DNA from: Juglans regia
Taxonomy: Eukaryota > Streptophyta > Magnoliopsida > Fagales > Juglandaceae
NCBI RefSeq assembly: GCF_001411555.2
Contig: NC_049901.1
Span: 40,704,964 to 40,768,963 of the forward strand
Direction: 5' to 3'
Length of the DNA: 64,000 nucleotides
Both the position numbers and the translations under genes were made by a program. Shown piece by piece: positions 11,888 to 23,895 of this stretch (position 1 is the first letter of the stretch; each line of letters begins with the position of its first letter). A model generated the notes under the pieces. The model worked only from the letters and a program-made list of their open reading frames with translations. It made no database searches and was not told the DNA's origin.

Positions 11888-12910
11888 ATAGGCTACGTTA
11901 TGAATGAACATTTTGTTTACTGTTGGCGTTATTTCAAAATGTTCTAGTAGATAAGACATGGACTTTTTCGAACTGTTGGAGTTTCACTTTGTAAGTGAAA
12001 ACGTGGGGCGGATTGCGAGTTTGCTTTTAAATCTGGTTGCGGCAAAATTAACCTTAAAATGGGCATTCTCTCTTTGTATCCTTTTGTCTGAACTGATCCA
12101 ACATCTTGAAAATACACCCTTTTCCAAGATAAAGTCCACCTATGTATGAGTTAACCCAACTGTCGCTTCCATCCATATATATTTCATGTAGAAAACTCAA
12201 TGGCCTTTATTGGACAGCAAACATGCAATTTGGATCAATTTTGCGCTCTTTATTTAGAATGCTTGAAATGAGGAGTTTTCAAGTTTGGCTTAGTGCTAAG
12301 TATGGACAGAAGTTAAATGGTTTGATGTTGTGTTTTGTAGTTGATTTTCCCTAAGTTAAGAGGATGTAAGGAAAGTGTTTTGTACTTGAAATTATATAGT
12401 TGGTAAATGCAGTTAATATTGTGATTAAAAGTTCTAGCTCCTACATTTTTTGGCTTTTATTAGTATATATTTTTTTTCTTGATTTTGTTTGTGTTATATT
12501 TTGGTATTGAGATTTAATCTGAAAATTACTTGGATTGTTGGGTGCAGATTGTAAGACGGACATGTTATGCTTTTGATTAAAAAACACTTGACTGAGACAA
12601 CAAGCTTGTTATTGAGCCATTTCACCCTTGTGTGAGCTGAAAGTCTTTTAGTTGGGGATTGAAGGTAACAAATACCCATACATAGCTTCAAATCGGTATT
12701 TTTTCTATTTTGCTCATTCTCAAAACATAGATGAATGTTTTTTTCTTAGTGTTATTATATATGCTAGACCTTCTGAGTTTGCATATTTTTATGGTTTATT
12801 ATTAGATAATCACTCTAAGTCAAGTGTATTCTACTTACCAACTTCTCTTGGAGTTGGTTTTTTGTTTTGGGTGATGTTGTTCATTTGTAAGTCTATATAT
12901 ATCATGTGTA

Positions 12911-12912
12911 TA

Positions 12913-12951
<39 letters not shown>

Positions 12952-12952
12952 T

Positions 12953-12989
<37 letters not shown>
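12911..12989. repeat. Compound (TC)n-(CA)n-(TA)n microsatellite
   Basis: A TC tract (about 12911-12930), a CA tract (12930-12951) and a TA tract (12954-12989) in tandem. Three adjoining dinucleotide classes at one locus suggest repeated slippage. It explains the THTHTH/YIYI and RERERE/VCVCVC runs in overlapping open frames on the two strands. Confidence 0.95.
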
Positions 12990-12993
<4 letters not shown>

Positions 12994-13070
12994 TGAAGGT
13001 GGTGGACATGTAGTTGGCCATCGACGGTTATTACTATCACAATCAAACATTATTGGTCCAGTATTGATAA

Positions 13071-13102
<32 letters not shown>

Positions 13103-13464
13103 TAATACACATTTTTTGGCTTAAGAGGGGACAACTAGGGACTACGTACCTAGCGTCCTCATCGAACTTGACTCATGTTAATTCAGATGATGAATCGCTC
13201 CGGTTTTAAATTTTTTTGGAGCATATGGAATCATATGATGTCATAAACAAATGACGAAAATAAAGTTTTTTCAGCCAATTATCCTTGAAAATTTTTTGGA
13301 GTTTAAACCTTCTGAAATGCCTAGCTAGCCACATTCATAAATCATCTTCAAATTAAACATTTATTTTCCTATCCCAACATTTGGCCTATGGTGAGTTTTT
13401 TATCGACTTATATATTTAAGGTCTCTGCTTACCTAACTTTATTCTCCACCATGTCTTTGTTTAG

Positions 13465-16400
13465 ATGGACAAAAGTTGGATGAATGACTCTAATAGGCTT
13501 GTATCACCTGCATACGCCGAAGGTGTTAAATATTTCCTCACACAAGCACGAAACCATGCAAGTGGAAGGTCTCACATTCGGTGTCCATGTCGTGCATGCC
13601 TTAACAATCTGTGGCTGCCTATACCTGAGGTGGAAACCCATTTGTTTATTAAAGGGATCAACCCAAATTACACCCAGTAGATATTTCATGGGGAGGAGGA
13701 GACAACATTGTACGTCAGTGATGATGATATTGATGACGATATTATCCAAGAAGACGATTACATAGATGACATGCAGCATATGTTGGATGACATCCGGGCA
13801 GGCACCTTCGTTGATGTGCCCCAAGATAGCACTCCTGTGCCAAATAGGCCATCAATACATGTAGATTCACCAGCACCATCTTTTGACTAGTTACTAGAGG
13901 ATGCCTGACGGCCCTTTTCGATGGGTGTACAGAAATTTCAAAGTTGTCATTCGTTGTGAAGTTGTTACATATCAAATCAATCGGTGGATGATCAATTAAG
14001 TCATTTGACATGCTCCTTGATTTGTTGAGGTCTGCATTTCCTAATGCCCTATTGCCACAATCATATGAGGAGCCAAGGTCTTTGGAGCACGGTTTGGGCT
14101 TCAAGTATCACAAAATCCATGCGTGCCCCAACGACTGCATCTTATTTTGGAAGGAAAATGTGCTCTTAATGAATGCCCTGTATGTAAGGCTTCGAGGTGG
14201 ATACTAAATACACACGGACCATGCGCGGTACCTCAAAAAGTGTTGCGTAACTTTCCTTTGAAACCGAGATTGCAGCGTCTCTTCATGTCTGCAAAGATAG
14301 CAAGTGATATGCGATGGCACAAAGAGAAACAGGCGATTGAAGATACTTGTATGAGACATCCGGCCGACTCTGAGTGCTGGAAGAAATTTGATGAAGATCA
14401 TGGTTGGTTCGCTGCGAATCCTCGCAATGTTAGGCTCGGTCTGGCAAGTGATGGTTTCACTCCATTCAACAACTTGGCTAAATCTCATAGCATTTGGCCA
14501 GTGATCCTTGTCCCCTATAACTTGTAGTCGTGGTCATGCATGAAAGACCAATTCTTCATGATATCTCTGATTATTCCTGGCCCAAGGTCACCAGAGAATG
14601 AGATCGATGTATACTTGCAGCCGTTGATCGATGAACTGCTTGAATTTTGGGAAGATGGGATACCTACATATGATGCCTCAACTAAGGAGATGTTTATGTT
14701 GTATGCTGCCTTATTGTGGACAATCAATGATTTCCCTGCCTACGAGAATCTATCTGGCTGGTCAAGAAAAGAAAAATTGGCTTGTCCGTCTTGCAATGCA
14801 GACACAGACTCTAATTGGTTGAAATATGGCCGAAAACATTATTACATGAGACACCGATTTTTCTTACCACCAGATCACATATGGAGAAGGAGCAAATGGT
14901 TGTTCAACGGTAGAGAAGATCATCGCATGCCACCAAGGGATGTAGGAGCTGAAGAGATTCAAAATCAATTACAGATGATTGAGGATGTTCAGTTTGGCAA
15001 ATCTCATAGGAAGAAAAAACGCACTGCTGAAGAGCTGAACTGGACAAAGTGTAGCATATTCTTCGTGTTACCTTATTGGTCAACAGTTCGACTTCGGCAT
15101 AATTTAGATGTTATGCATATTGAGAAGAATATTGCCGAGAACATCTTATTCACTTTAATGAACAGTCCAAGAAAAACTAAGGATAACATCAATTCAAGAC
15201 GTGACTTAGAGATTTTAGGCTATAGAAAAGAATTACACTTGAGGCGTGATGGTGATCGTGTAACAATGCCACATGCACTGTACACATTACACGTTGATGA
15301 AAGGAATAAATTTTGTGAGTGGTTGTCTGATATCAAATTTTCAGATGGGTTCGCTTCCAATATCTCGAACTGCGTCTCTCGACGTGATTGCAAAATCTCA
15401 GGGTTGAAAAGTCATAACTGTCACGTTTTCTTTCAAAGACTACTCCCCATTGCTGCTGGGGGGTATTTAAGAAGTGACATTGGCTTGGCTTTGATTGAAC
15501 TTGGTACTTTCTTCAAAGAGTTGTGCGCTTGAACACTTGATGTCAATCGCGTGTCCCAACTCCAAACTGATATTGTCACCATTCTATACAAACTGGAGAT
15601 GATATTCCCTCCTTCATTTTTCGATGTTATGGTCCACCTTGCTGTCCATTTACCTCGTGAGGCCAGACTTGGGGGTCCAGTACAATATAGGTGGATGTAC
15701 CCATTTGAGAGGTATCTCGACAAATTCAAGCAGTATGTTAAGAATAAAGCCCGCCCAGAAGGTTCAATAGCCGATGCCTACATTCACACCGAATGCTTGA
15801 CATTCTGCTCCATGTACCTCAAAGATATTGAGACGAGGTTTAGTCGAGCAGACCGCAACATTGATGCTGACGAAGAGGAAACGTTAGATGGGTTCAAAAT
15901 TTTCAACTAGAAAGTCCGTCCCTTGGGCATACCTTTTAACGTGCAATTAGAAGATAAACTATTTAGGGCAACCACCTGGTATGTGCTCAATAATTGTGCG
16001 GAGATTGGACCTTATATAGAGTAAGCATTAACGAGTCTACTTAAAAATCAACTTTCATTCAACAAGTTGTTATGAACCCAATACCATCTAACTTCAATAT
16101 GTTACTTCGCCTCGATGCACCGAATGCAGGGAACACTACAAGAAATGTAAGGTGCAACACCCAGATTGCATCAATCACACGCATCAAACTGAGTTTCCAA
16201 CTTGGTTTAAGCAACGTGTAAGTTCTTATCCATCCCTATCTAAGATGAAATGCTATAGCTTTCATTTTATATGATTTGGAATCACGAAAATAAACGTTAT
16301 GAAATTTGCTTTTTTAAATATACAGATCCAGGAACATCGTACCTCGCATACACTTGATGTGTCCGCTGATCTGTATGCGTGAGCTTGTGGGCCTGATCGT

Positions 16401-17164
16401 TGGGTTGCAACATATGTTGCTTGCATAATAAATGGAAAAAGGTTTCATACGAAACAGCGTGAACTTCGCCGGCGTACACAAAATTCTTGAGTGGTGGTAA
16501 CTAGTGATGCGGCTACAAATAACTTGGACTTCTATGGTGTTATTAATAATATTGTAGAGTTACGCTACATGGAGTGGCGTCGGTGTACCTGTTTGAATGT
16601 GATTGGTTTGACGTTGGTGATCGAAAACAAGGGGTGCGGGTGGATGACCATATGATTAGTGTCAACATGAATAGGACTTGGTATAAGGATGAACCATTCG
16701 TGTTAGCGAGTCAGGCTGATCAATGTTTCTACATAAGAGATTTAAGGGCGAAAGGGAATTGGGGTGTTGTGCAGAACTATGCAAATAGGAATGTATACAA
16801 CATTTTGCCACTGCCGAGGGTTCTTGAAGATATTGATGGGGAATCAAGTACTCCTGATGCCGATCAAGAAAATGAGCCATCATATTATTATGAACCAGTG
16901 CAGTGTGATAATACAGATCAAGTGGCAACTCAACTGAATAGGCCTGATATACTACCTAGCCATGTAGATGCACGAGAAATTATGGATTCGGTTGGTCAAT
17001 GCATAGATTTAACAGGCTTTATTAATGATGACATGATCACTTCTGATTCTGAAAATGCGGCCAGTGAGGGGGAATATTCAGATGAAGAGGACCTATCAAC
17101 AAATGAGGGGGAACATTCAGATGAGGAGGACCTATCAACATGTGATGAGTCTGGCGACATATAA
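13465..17164 (+). pseudogene. TNPD-like En/Spm transposase, broken
   Basis: Domains in order. A transposase-associated domain at 13465-13677 (MDKSWMNDSNRL...HIRCPCRACLNN). An acidic linker follows to about 13890. The TNP2 transposase core runs about 14007-15530 and includes YHKIHACPNDCILFWKE, LACPSCNADTDSNWLKYGRK, HNLDVMHIEKNIAENI and YRKELHLRRDGDRVTMPHA. A DUF4218-type region at about 15551-15910 has MIFPPSFFDVMVHLAVHL and MYPFERYLDKFKQYVKN. A DUF4216-type region at about 16574-16770 has VYLFECDWFDVGD, and an acidic tail with a repeated YSDEEDLST/HSDEEDLST unit ends at 17164. The frame is interrupted by stops at 13678 (before IFHGEEET, where the family has Trp), 13988, 14525, 15530 and 15908, and by frameshifts near 13920 and 14160. 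A GT-AG intron is likely at about 16217-16326. Family role: strand cleavage and transfer at the CACTA ends. This copy cannot make an intact enzyme. Confidence 0.9.
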
Positions 17165-17706
17165 GTACAACCCAGGAACTTCGTTCATTTAAGGTTGAGA
17201 TATTAGATTTCTTGTTTGAAATTCCCATATGTATATAGACATCTGACAATATGAGATTGTTTGAAATTGGTATGTGTATATAGACAGTTCAATATGAGAT
17301 TGGGTGAAATATATGTTTTGATTTATTTCTTACCACCATGAAGGATTTCATTTTACCTAGCTCGAACTACTTATTATGCAAGTAGCAAACAATCTTGAGA
17401 GTAGTATTCAGCTTTTACAACATCCATTCCTAAATTAAACGAAGTCTAACATGTGATTTTATTTGCTTCAGGTGACGTTCAATACCGGGAGGCTGCATGA
17501 GGAGCACTATGCATCATCAAGGTATATATATTGACAATTCAATTATTCGTCTGTCTATGCTATGCTCATAGTGTAAGGGTTAGTTTACCTAAAAGTAACT
17601 GAAAATGGTAGATAAATGACCTTATTTATGAACCTGTCTGTGACTTTGAGATTATTATGTATAAATTGTTGTATTAATTTTATCATAATGTTATTAACTT
17701 GTACTC

Positions 17707-19694
17707 ATGCAGGTAACCAGTCGAGACCCAGTTCAAGAGGCGGAGGCAGACTTTGCAATCTTCGAGGTGGAATGCGTTATATCCCATACTCAGGTCGTCA
17801 CATCTGACCACGTGGTGCAAAATTATCTTCATATCACAGCACAGAAGAGTGTAATCAATCCTCCTCGGATGACTCGACACAGCCCCCAAGTCCCCAACCA
17901 TGCGTTGTGCCAACTCACGCGCTAGAACCTATTCAAGAACCCCTGCCAAATATAGTGGAACAATCACCTCCTAGAGAATAAATTGGGGCATGTTTTTCCA
18001 ATACTTTAATTTTGAAAGTATTATCATGTTTGTATGTGTTATTAAGTGTGAATATTCCACATTACACTTAAAAATACTAATCTATTGCACCTTAAAATAC
18101 AGCTGCAGATGCCCTAATGGAGACCGAAGCAACGCAGGAACAGAGGAGACAAACTCGTGGGCCAGCTAAATGCATTTTCTTTGAGAAGTTAAGGAAGAAC
18201 AGGAAAATGCAGTTGAAGGTTAACGATGGTGAGACATCCCCATGTTGTGAACACGCTTCTATGTTCACAACACGAGTATCGTGGATTGTTAAACAATATT
18301 GCGACATGAGTTACAAGCGTTGGTCGGATGTCCCACAAGCGATTAAAGAGGAGCTCATCGACCGTGTTCGGGTAAGTCATATATTTATTTCTAGTGATTG
18401 TTTGGAAGTTGTTTATGTAGTATAATCATCGCCTAAATAACGAGATGACACATAATTATTTGTATGCTACCTTATGTAGAGTGACTTTGTGTTTGACTGG
18501 GATCGCGAAAACCACCGATTGACAGTGACAAAGGCCTTACGTAAGCGCTTCAACTCCTTCCACCACAACTTGCACAAAATTTATCAATCATATGGAAGCC
18601 ACGTAGATGCTTTGGCTTAGGGAACTAGTCTGATGGACCCTATTGTATGGGTGAAGTTGTGTGAAAGGTGGGGCAGCGATGCCTTCAAGGTACATATGCT
18701 CTTTCTCACATACAACCATATATGTATCAATTTAATATGTCTAAATATTGTTGTGGCAAATATATTTGTCTATCATAAGTAATCGTTCCATAATGTGTAT
18801 GACAGAAAATTTTAGCTCAAAATCGAGAGAACCGAAACAAGTAGGCTATTAATCACACATCAGGACGTAAATCATTCGTTCGATTACTTGAACAAAATGT
18901 ATCTCTAAGGGAAAACAGTCTTTTCATTTCAATAGAATAGTGAAAATGCACTTTACTTGGAGATTTTAGTGACAATATTACATTACTATCACTAATTGTG
19001 GTTACTCATAGCTTTTGTTGTTCAAATCCACATGGTTCATCCACAGAATAACATTTTCTTATATATATATATATATTATATTATATTCTTATACTCATTT
19101 GTCACACATGACAGTGCAATGAGAATGGAAATTTGGTCGACTTCTACAAAGAGACGCGTTGGTCGAAGAAGAAGAATGCATTTGTCACAGATGCTACAGA
19201 AAGTACTTATGTGAGTAGTACAGATACAGAAGTTGGGATCTATGTTTCTTTCTATACGTGATAAATTCAAATATAGCACTGGATGTTCATTTGTTAATAA
19301 TCGTTGTTTTGTTAATGTGCAGAAGGAGATGCAATGTAGGTTGGATGGCCTAGGACCAGAGCAACGTAGTGATGAGGCAGTAGCGACTGTCTTTAGGGAG
19401 GTTCTTGGCCATCGACCTGGATATGCACGAGGACTTGGGGAGATGGTCATCCCCGAGTCAAGTAGACAATGTGACAAACTTCAAATGCAACAATACATGT
19501 CTGAGGTTGAAAAGCACAAGAAAGATTCTGAATAATATAAGAAGGATGCTGAACAATATAAGAAGGATGCTGAAGCTTACAAGAGTCAGCTGGATGAAAT
19601 GAGGATAGAGATGCGGGAGCTGAGGGAGCATCAGATACAAAATGACAATCTGATGCAGTCTTTCTTTAGAGCTTTTCCGTCGTTCACTGAGTAA
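17707..19694 (+). pseudogene. TNPA-like CACTA protein (Transposase_24 type), broken
   Basis: Several exons with plausible splice sites. A Gly/Arg-rich N-terminal piece (GGGRLCNLRGGMRYIPYSGRH) lies near 17740. The segment TRGPAKCIFFEKLRKNRK...WSDVPQAIKEELIDRVR ends at a GTAAGT donor at 18372. Then come 18480-18689 (SDFVFDWDRENHRLTVTKAL...MDPIVWVKLCERWGSDAFK), 18806 onward (ILAQNRENRNK), about 19114-19210 (GNLVDFYKETRWSKK) and 19323-19694 (MQCRLDGLGPEQRSDEAVAT...GHRPGYARGLGEMVIP). The C-terminus is a coiled coil with repeated EQYKKDA units. In-frame stops lie at 18618, 18842 and 19531; at the last the repeat context shows CAA became TAA. Family role: binding the subterminal repeats and aiding or regulating transposition. 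Confidence 0.85.
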
Positions 19695-20641
19695 GTTCGA
19701 CAGACTCAGTGTAACGATTCCCCCGGCCCATAAGGGGCTTATCATATATGTTCATTTTTTGGGTGGTTTTTTGTGACACCGAGGAGATATGAAGTTAGGG
19801 TGTCGACGTGTTGTGCTTTTGGGTGGTTTTTGTACTTAGTCTATACGACACTGGGCTATATATATATAGTACTATATATATATTTATATAAATCTGGGAT
19901 CTATGTCTACACCGGGGATCTCTTGGATCTCTCATGATCTGCAAATGGGGTTAGTATCATTTGGAGTTATGCACCTTAAAATGTACTTGTACAATTGAAT
20001 TGTTCAATATATTTCTAGCATATTGGTTTCCCAAACCCGATGAATATTAATGCTATTTTTGGTGTTTGCCATAGTTGCTCCTGTCGTCCTCTGTCGAGAA
20101 GAATATCTACAGTCGTTGGCAAGTGGGATGTGACAGATGCCTAAGGATCTTTTCTCATAATATATTTTGGTGAGCCTCTTGCTGATTGTTTGCTTGTATC
20201 TTTTACGTGTACTAGTTCAATATTTTGATTTTGTGGTTATTTATTTCCAAGAATTAAATAAATAACCAAACAGAGATTCTATTAAAATCCCAAAAGGCAT
20301 AGCCCAAGCACATGAGTAGTATACAAGAGGAGCTCTTGATTAGGAACAGGAAAAGAGATGAGAAAATCATGAAAACTCAACCCATTACAATCTATAGTAG
20401 TTACACAAAAGAGTAAAGTCTCCAGTGTTGCTTGCGAGTCTTCTAATGTCTCTAATTAATTTCCCTTAAAATACCACACACTTGCCAAATAGGGACCATT
20501 TTTTACATTGGTGCAATATGGGGTTGCCATATAACTGGTTTGTAAATTGGTATGATCTCAGTCTGTTCTTCCCATATTTTTTCTTAGCCCTCTCATAGTC
20601 CCAGTGTTATAGTGCTATGATTGGTGCAATGACAATGATAT
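19695..20641. other. CACTA interior between TNPA-like gene and cargo
   Basis: Probable 3-prime UTR of the transposase transcripts followed by non-coding sequence. A segment near 20280-20420 (CCCAAAAGGCATAGCCC...GTATACAAGAGGAG) resembles interspersed repeats I associate with woody eudicots, but I cannot name it. No coding evidence. Confidence 0.45.
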
Positions 20642-20824
20642 GATTTTAATCCCGTGGATGATAAGTACTTCATCAGAGGTTCAATTGATGGACAAGTTCG
20701 TCGGTTTGTTTAGTACAAATGGCTTGCCACGAGAGGTGTAGATGAAGAATTCATTTTGCGCTCTTTGCCCTTGGACCTCCGTCGTCAAATTCAAAGACAT
20801 CTTTGTCTGGCCCTTCTTCGCTGT
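20642..20824 (+). pseudogene. Fused WD40-like and cyclic-nucleotide-gated channel fragment
   Basis: Residues 1-17 of the frame (DFNPVDDKYFIRGSIDG) match the loop-to-strand pattern of plant WD40 proteins (FNPVDD.YFISGS.DGKVR.W). From the VRRF junction onward the sequence follows plant CNGCs: YKWLATRGVDEE, then LPLDLRRQIQRHLCLALLRC, the region just before the cyclic-nucleotide-binding domain. The shared VR codons may be where the two pieces were joined. The segment ends at an exon boundary (GTATGT donor), as a captured CNGC exon would. No pore or binding domain is present. Confidence 0.7.
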
Positions 20825-23471
20825 GTATGTCCTTTTTTCATCATATCTTTTATATTTTCAAATAATAATTTTGATAATTAAAGATATAACTAGTCATGTT
20901 AGGATAGTTTCTGAAAATTCAGCCTCTTCACTTCTCAACAGCTCATGTTTTGAGTCTTGACCATTGAAGATTCTCTGTAAAACTCACAATCAAATGCAAA
21001 TGCAATTTGCTTGTAATTCCAGGTTAGTACCTATGCTCTCTTTGTTGAGGATGTGCTGGAAGTTATGACGGATGGAGTTGTTGTGCATGAAGCTGCAGCC
21101 TCACGCATACAGAGACTAATAAAGGTAATTTTTCATGCATAAAAAATCTGCCAGTCTTGCTCTCTGATAAGCTTTATTTGTGATTGGATACTTACAAGAT
21201 GATTAAAATCTTGCATCCCACCAAAGTGATTGGCATCCTTTTAATCACTGCATACACACATGTAAAGACATTCATTGAAGCACAAAAATTGTCAACCTCA
21301 TCCATGATCTTATCACATTAATTTCCTTCTAATCACTGAATATGAATATATCACTTTCCTTTTGCCACAATGAGAATCGCGTCTTGTTTCTATGAGTTGC
21401 TTGGGAAACTTATGGAGTGCACCTGTCCAGCCTAATATGCCTTTGCACGGCCTATACTTTCTGCTTTTTTCCTTTTGAAATCATTGTAGTAATGATTTAA
21501 AGAGAGGATCACATATTATCTTCTATAACCAAAAGCTTTTCATGAAGTTCCCCTACCCAGATTATGTGTTTTGGTGGATGGGGAACTTCCCCTGTAGATG
21601 GTTATAAATTTCTGTGTCTAATTTTCAAGAACTAAATCCTTGGAGTGCAAAAGCAGGGTTTCTTGGGCACCCAAAGCGTGGGGACTTCCATAGATGACCT
21701 TGGAGAATATCCGTTTGAAAGACCTCCTAGATCTGAAGACAGTCAGGGTATAAAAAGAAATCATAGTTACCAGAGATTCCAAGAAAATAGTAGAGCAACT
21801 CAGGATGATTGGGAGCTTCCGATGGATTTTTTATGATCTTTATGGTTTTGCTGCCAACTTTCATGTAGATACATACATAGACTCTCTTCCTCTTGTCTTT
21901 ACTCGAATGGCATACCATGCATTTTCACCGTTCCTGATGGGTTAAGTTAGTATTAGTTCCTACAGGATTTGAAAAGAACGGATTGGAAGCTGTTGGGCTT
22001 TTGAGGGTCATAGTTTAGCATGTTTTGTTGAATTAATTTGGTAAACTAGTATTGTATCCACGTGATAGTGTTGTAATACATGAGATCATTATGTTACTGA
22101 CTCCTCTTTTATTATATTATTTCATCTTCTCCTTTCAAAAAACTCCCTTGGAACAGCCAGAACCAGTCTGCAATTTAATATTCACCAAACAGATTAGATT
22201 AAATGGAATAGGCATGTCTATTGTGTAGGCAGAAATTTTATAGAAGCAAAATATTTATCCCACTAAAAGTTTTTAATATTTTAGCAAAAGTTGTGAAGGT
22301 ATATCCAGGATACATAGGATACATACCAGTATCCACAACTCCGAATTCCCCACACTTTTCCACCATATTTTTTGTCCATTTTCCCTTTTTTCTTGTATGC
22401 ATAGTTGGTTCTGATCCACCTTCCAGCAATGTCTTTGGCCACTGACCTTGTTTCTTTATATTCCAGATCTTGCCATTCCCTCAACTATCACATCTTGAAG
22501 TGGCATCCGACCATTGAGAAAATCACAGTTGTACAAATTCCATTCGGTCATAGATTGCCAAAAAAGAAAAAAAAAAAGAAATGAAGAAAATATTTAGCAT
22601 TCAAGCATTTCCTCACCCTTACCCACACAATAAAATGTTTGGAAGATGTAACCATAACCATAACCATAACCAAACCTTTGTTACTGATGGTTGATACACA
22701 GGCTTGACTTGCAACAAAGTCTTCCTTGAAGTGTAAAATGAGTGGTCATATAGATCTGATCATACATTGTTGAGAATGAATAAAGAGCAAATGCCGCTAG
22801 AACTGCAAGGCACAATATCTTTAACAAGACACTACATTGTATAGAACTCTAATGATCAAATAGGAACCTAATCAAGAAGAAAATGTTCAAAACCTACTAA
22901 TATTTGGTCATAGTAAGCTAAGGTGCGACTATTATGGAGGACAGTGAAGAAGACATCTAAATTAACTTGCTATACAATCACAGTTATGTCAGATAGTTGA
23001 ATTTTCACTTTGTCACTGCTTATTCAAACTCATAGCCAATGTGTCTAACTGAACACCTCTATTGTTTGGTCTTGATTTGTGCAAACCAATCCAATAACAT
23101 TTGCTTCCCTTGAAAACAGTAACTGCTGTGTTGCACCATTATTTCTAGTTTTTTAGATTTTCACTTTCAATATTCAACATGAAAGACTGGGATAATCAAC
23201 TTTTACAGGGAGGAATATGTGGGCACCTTGACCGGGAACTGTCTATTCTCATGATATCACCGGTATGCATGAGTTCAGGCCAGATCCAGTTGCATCTAAT
23301 TTATTTGTACAAATTTACTTCCATAAAACATAAGTAAATAACACAAAAAGCCGCCCCCTTTGGAGTGCAAAAACTGGTCTTAGTTGTAAGCTTAGTTTAC
23401 TATTTATTCTTGTTAGCCATGCTCTTTGGGAAAACCCAATGATCATAATTATCTCAAATGTTCTACTGCAG

Positions 23472-23895
23472 TCTGTTGCAACATATTTCGGTCATGTTAT
23501 GGCTGCAATTGGAGGAAACACTGCTGGTCCAGGTATTTTGGTGCTTGAGTTCGATTTGTCTTCATAAGCTACCAGCCCTTTTAGTTGGATGGGTTAGTAC
23601 ATGACATGGGACTGACCTCTTTCATTCTTTCTACTTTTTCCAAGGTGCCCCTATTAAGGTGAGGAGACCTAGTGATTACAACCCATCCCGTGCTGCAACA
23701 CTTGGTCCAAGCCAGCCCAATCCAGTACTGAACCTGGCCTCTGTTGGGTTAATTGCGGGATCTGTACATGGGCTTGAGGGGCCTGACCGCATTTTTGTGG
23801 GGGGGCTTCCCTATTACTTTACAGAGACGACGCTTAGGGCTTTGTGGAACTTGGTAGTGTTATTTCATTGGATAGTAGAGTTGATTACAAAATGA
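23472..23895 (+). pseudogene. U2AF65 (splicing factor large subunit) fragment
   Basis: Exon 23472-23532 encodes SVATYFGHVMAAIGGNTAGP and exon 23645-23895 begins GAPIKVRRPSDYNPSRAATL, then GLEGPDRIFVGGLPYYFTE. These are parts of RRM1 and the start of RRM2 of plant U2AF65. The exon that in the intact gene encodes the middle of RRM1 (beta3 region) is missing, but the frame is kept across the join. After YYFTE the sequence diverges (TTLRALWNLVV...) and stops at 23893. Intron borders are conserved, showing capture at the DNA level rather than as a retrocopy. Confidence 0.85.

Larger units (their letters stand above)
7161..13464. other. Left interior of the CACTA element, upstream of transposase genes
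   Basis: Between the subterminal repeats and the first transposase exon. The C-rich stretch at about 7190-7620 could be the element's promoter and leader. The rest is AT-rich with long microsatellites at 9192, 9689, 11473 and 12911. On the minus strand, pieces read like host protein fragments: an ABCB-like exon at 11828-11887, an unidentified frame at 9768-10043, and a protein-like stretch near 10730-10890 containing LIIGGAGCVIFSEIFENFG. No transposase motif is visible in this part. Confidence 0.6.
20642..23895 (+). pseudogene. Chimeric captured gene: WD40 + CNGC + unknown + U2AF65 fragments
   Basis: Five segments with consensus splice borders join in one frame: 20642-20824 (GTATGT donor), 21023-21124, 23209-23262, 23472-23532 (ends phase 1) and 23645-23895. 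Together they total 651 bases, 217 codons including the stop. Segment 1 starts as a WD40-like repeat (DFNPVDDKYFIRGSIDG) and runs at VRR into a CNGC linker/CNBD start (YKWLATRGVDEE...SLPLDLRRQIQRHLCLALL). Segments 2 and 3 (FVEDVLEVMTDGVVVHEAAA..., GHLDRELSILMISP) are unidentified. Segments 4 and 5 are U2AF65. The only in-frame stop is TAG at 20711-20713, where CNGC proteins have Gln in QYKW (CAG to TAG). Everything lies inside the CACTA element downstream of its transposase genes, so this is transposon cargo. Whether it is transcribed is unknown. Confidence 0.75.

Noticed and set aside
12652..13050. Frames of 71-112 codons on both strands
   Set aside because: Largely translations of the compound TC/CA/TA microsatellite.
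13465..17164. Treating the TNPD-like fragments as separate functional genes
   Set aside because: The fragments follow one another in the canonical domain order and differ only by stops and frameshifts; they are pieces of one broken transposase.
20742..20960. 72-codon plus-strand frame starting MKNSFCALCPWTS
   Set aside because: Out-of-frame shadow of the CNGC-like segment running on into its intron.
22650..22680. CCATAA hexamer repeated about four times, first thought telomere-like
   Set aside because: The plant telomere unit is CCCTAAA; this is a short simple repeat inside a cargo intron.
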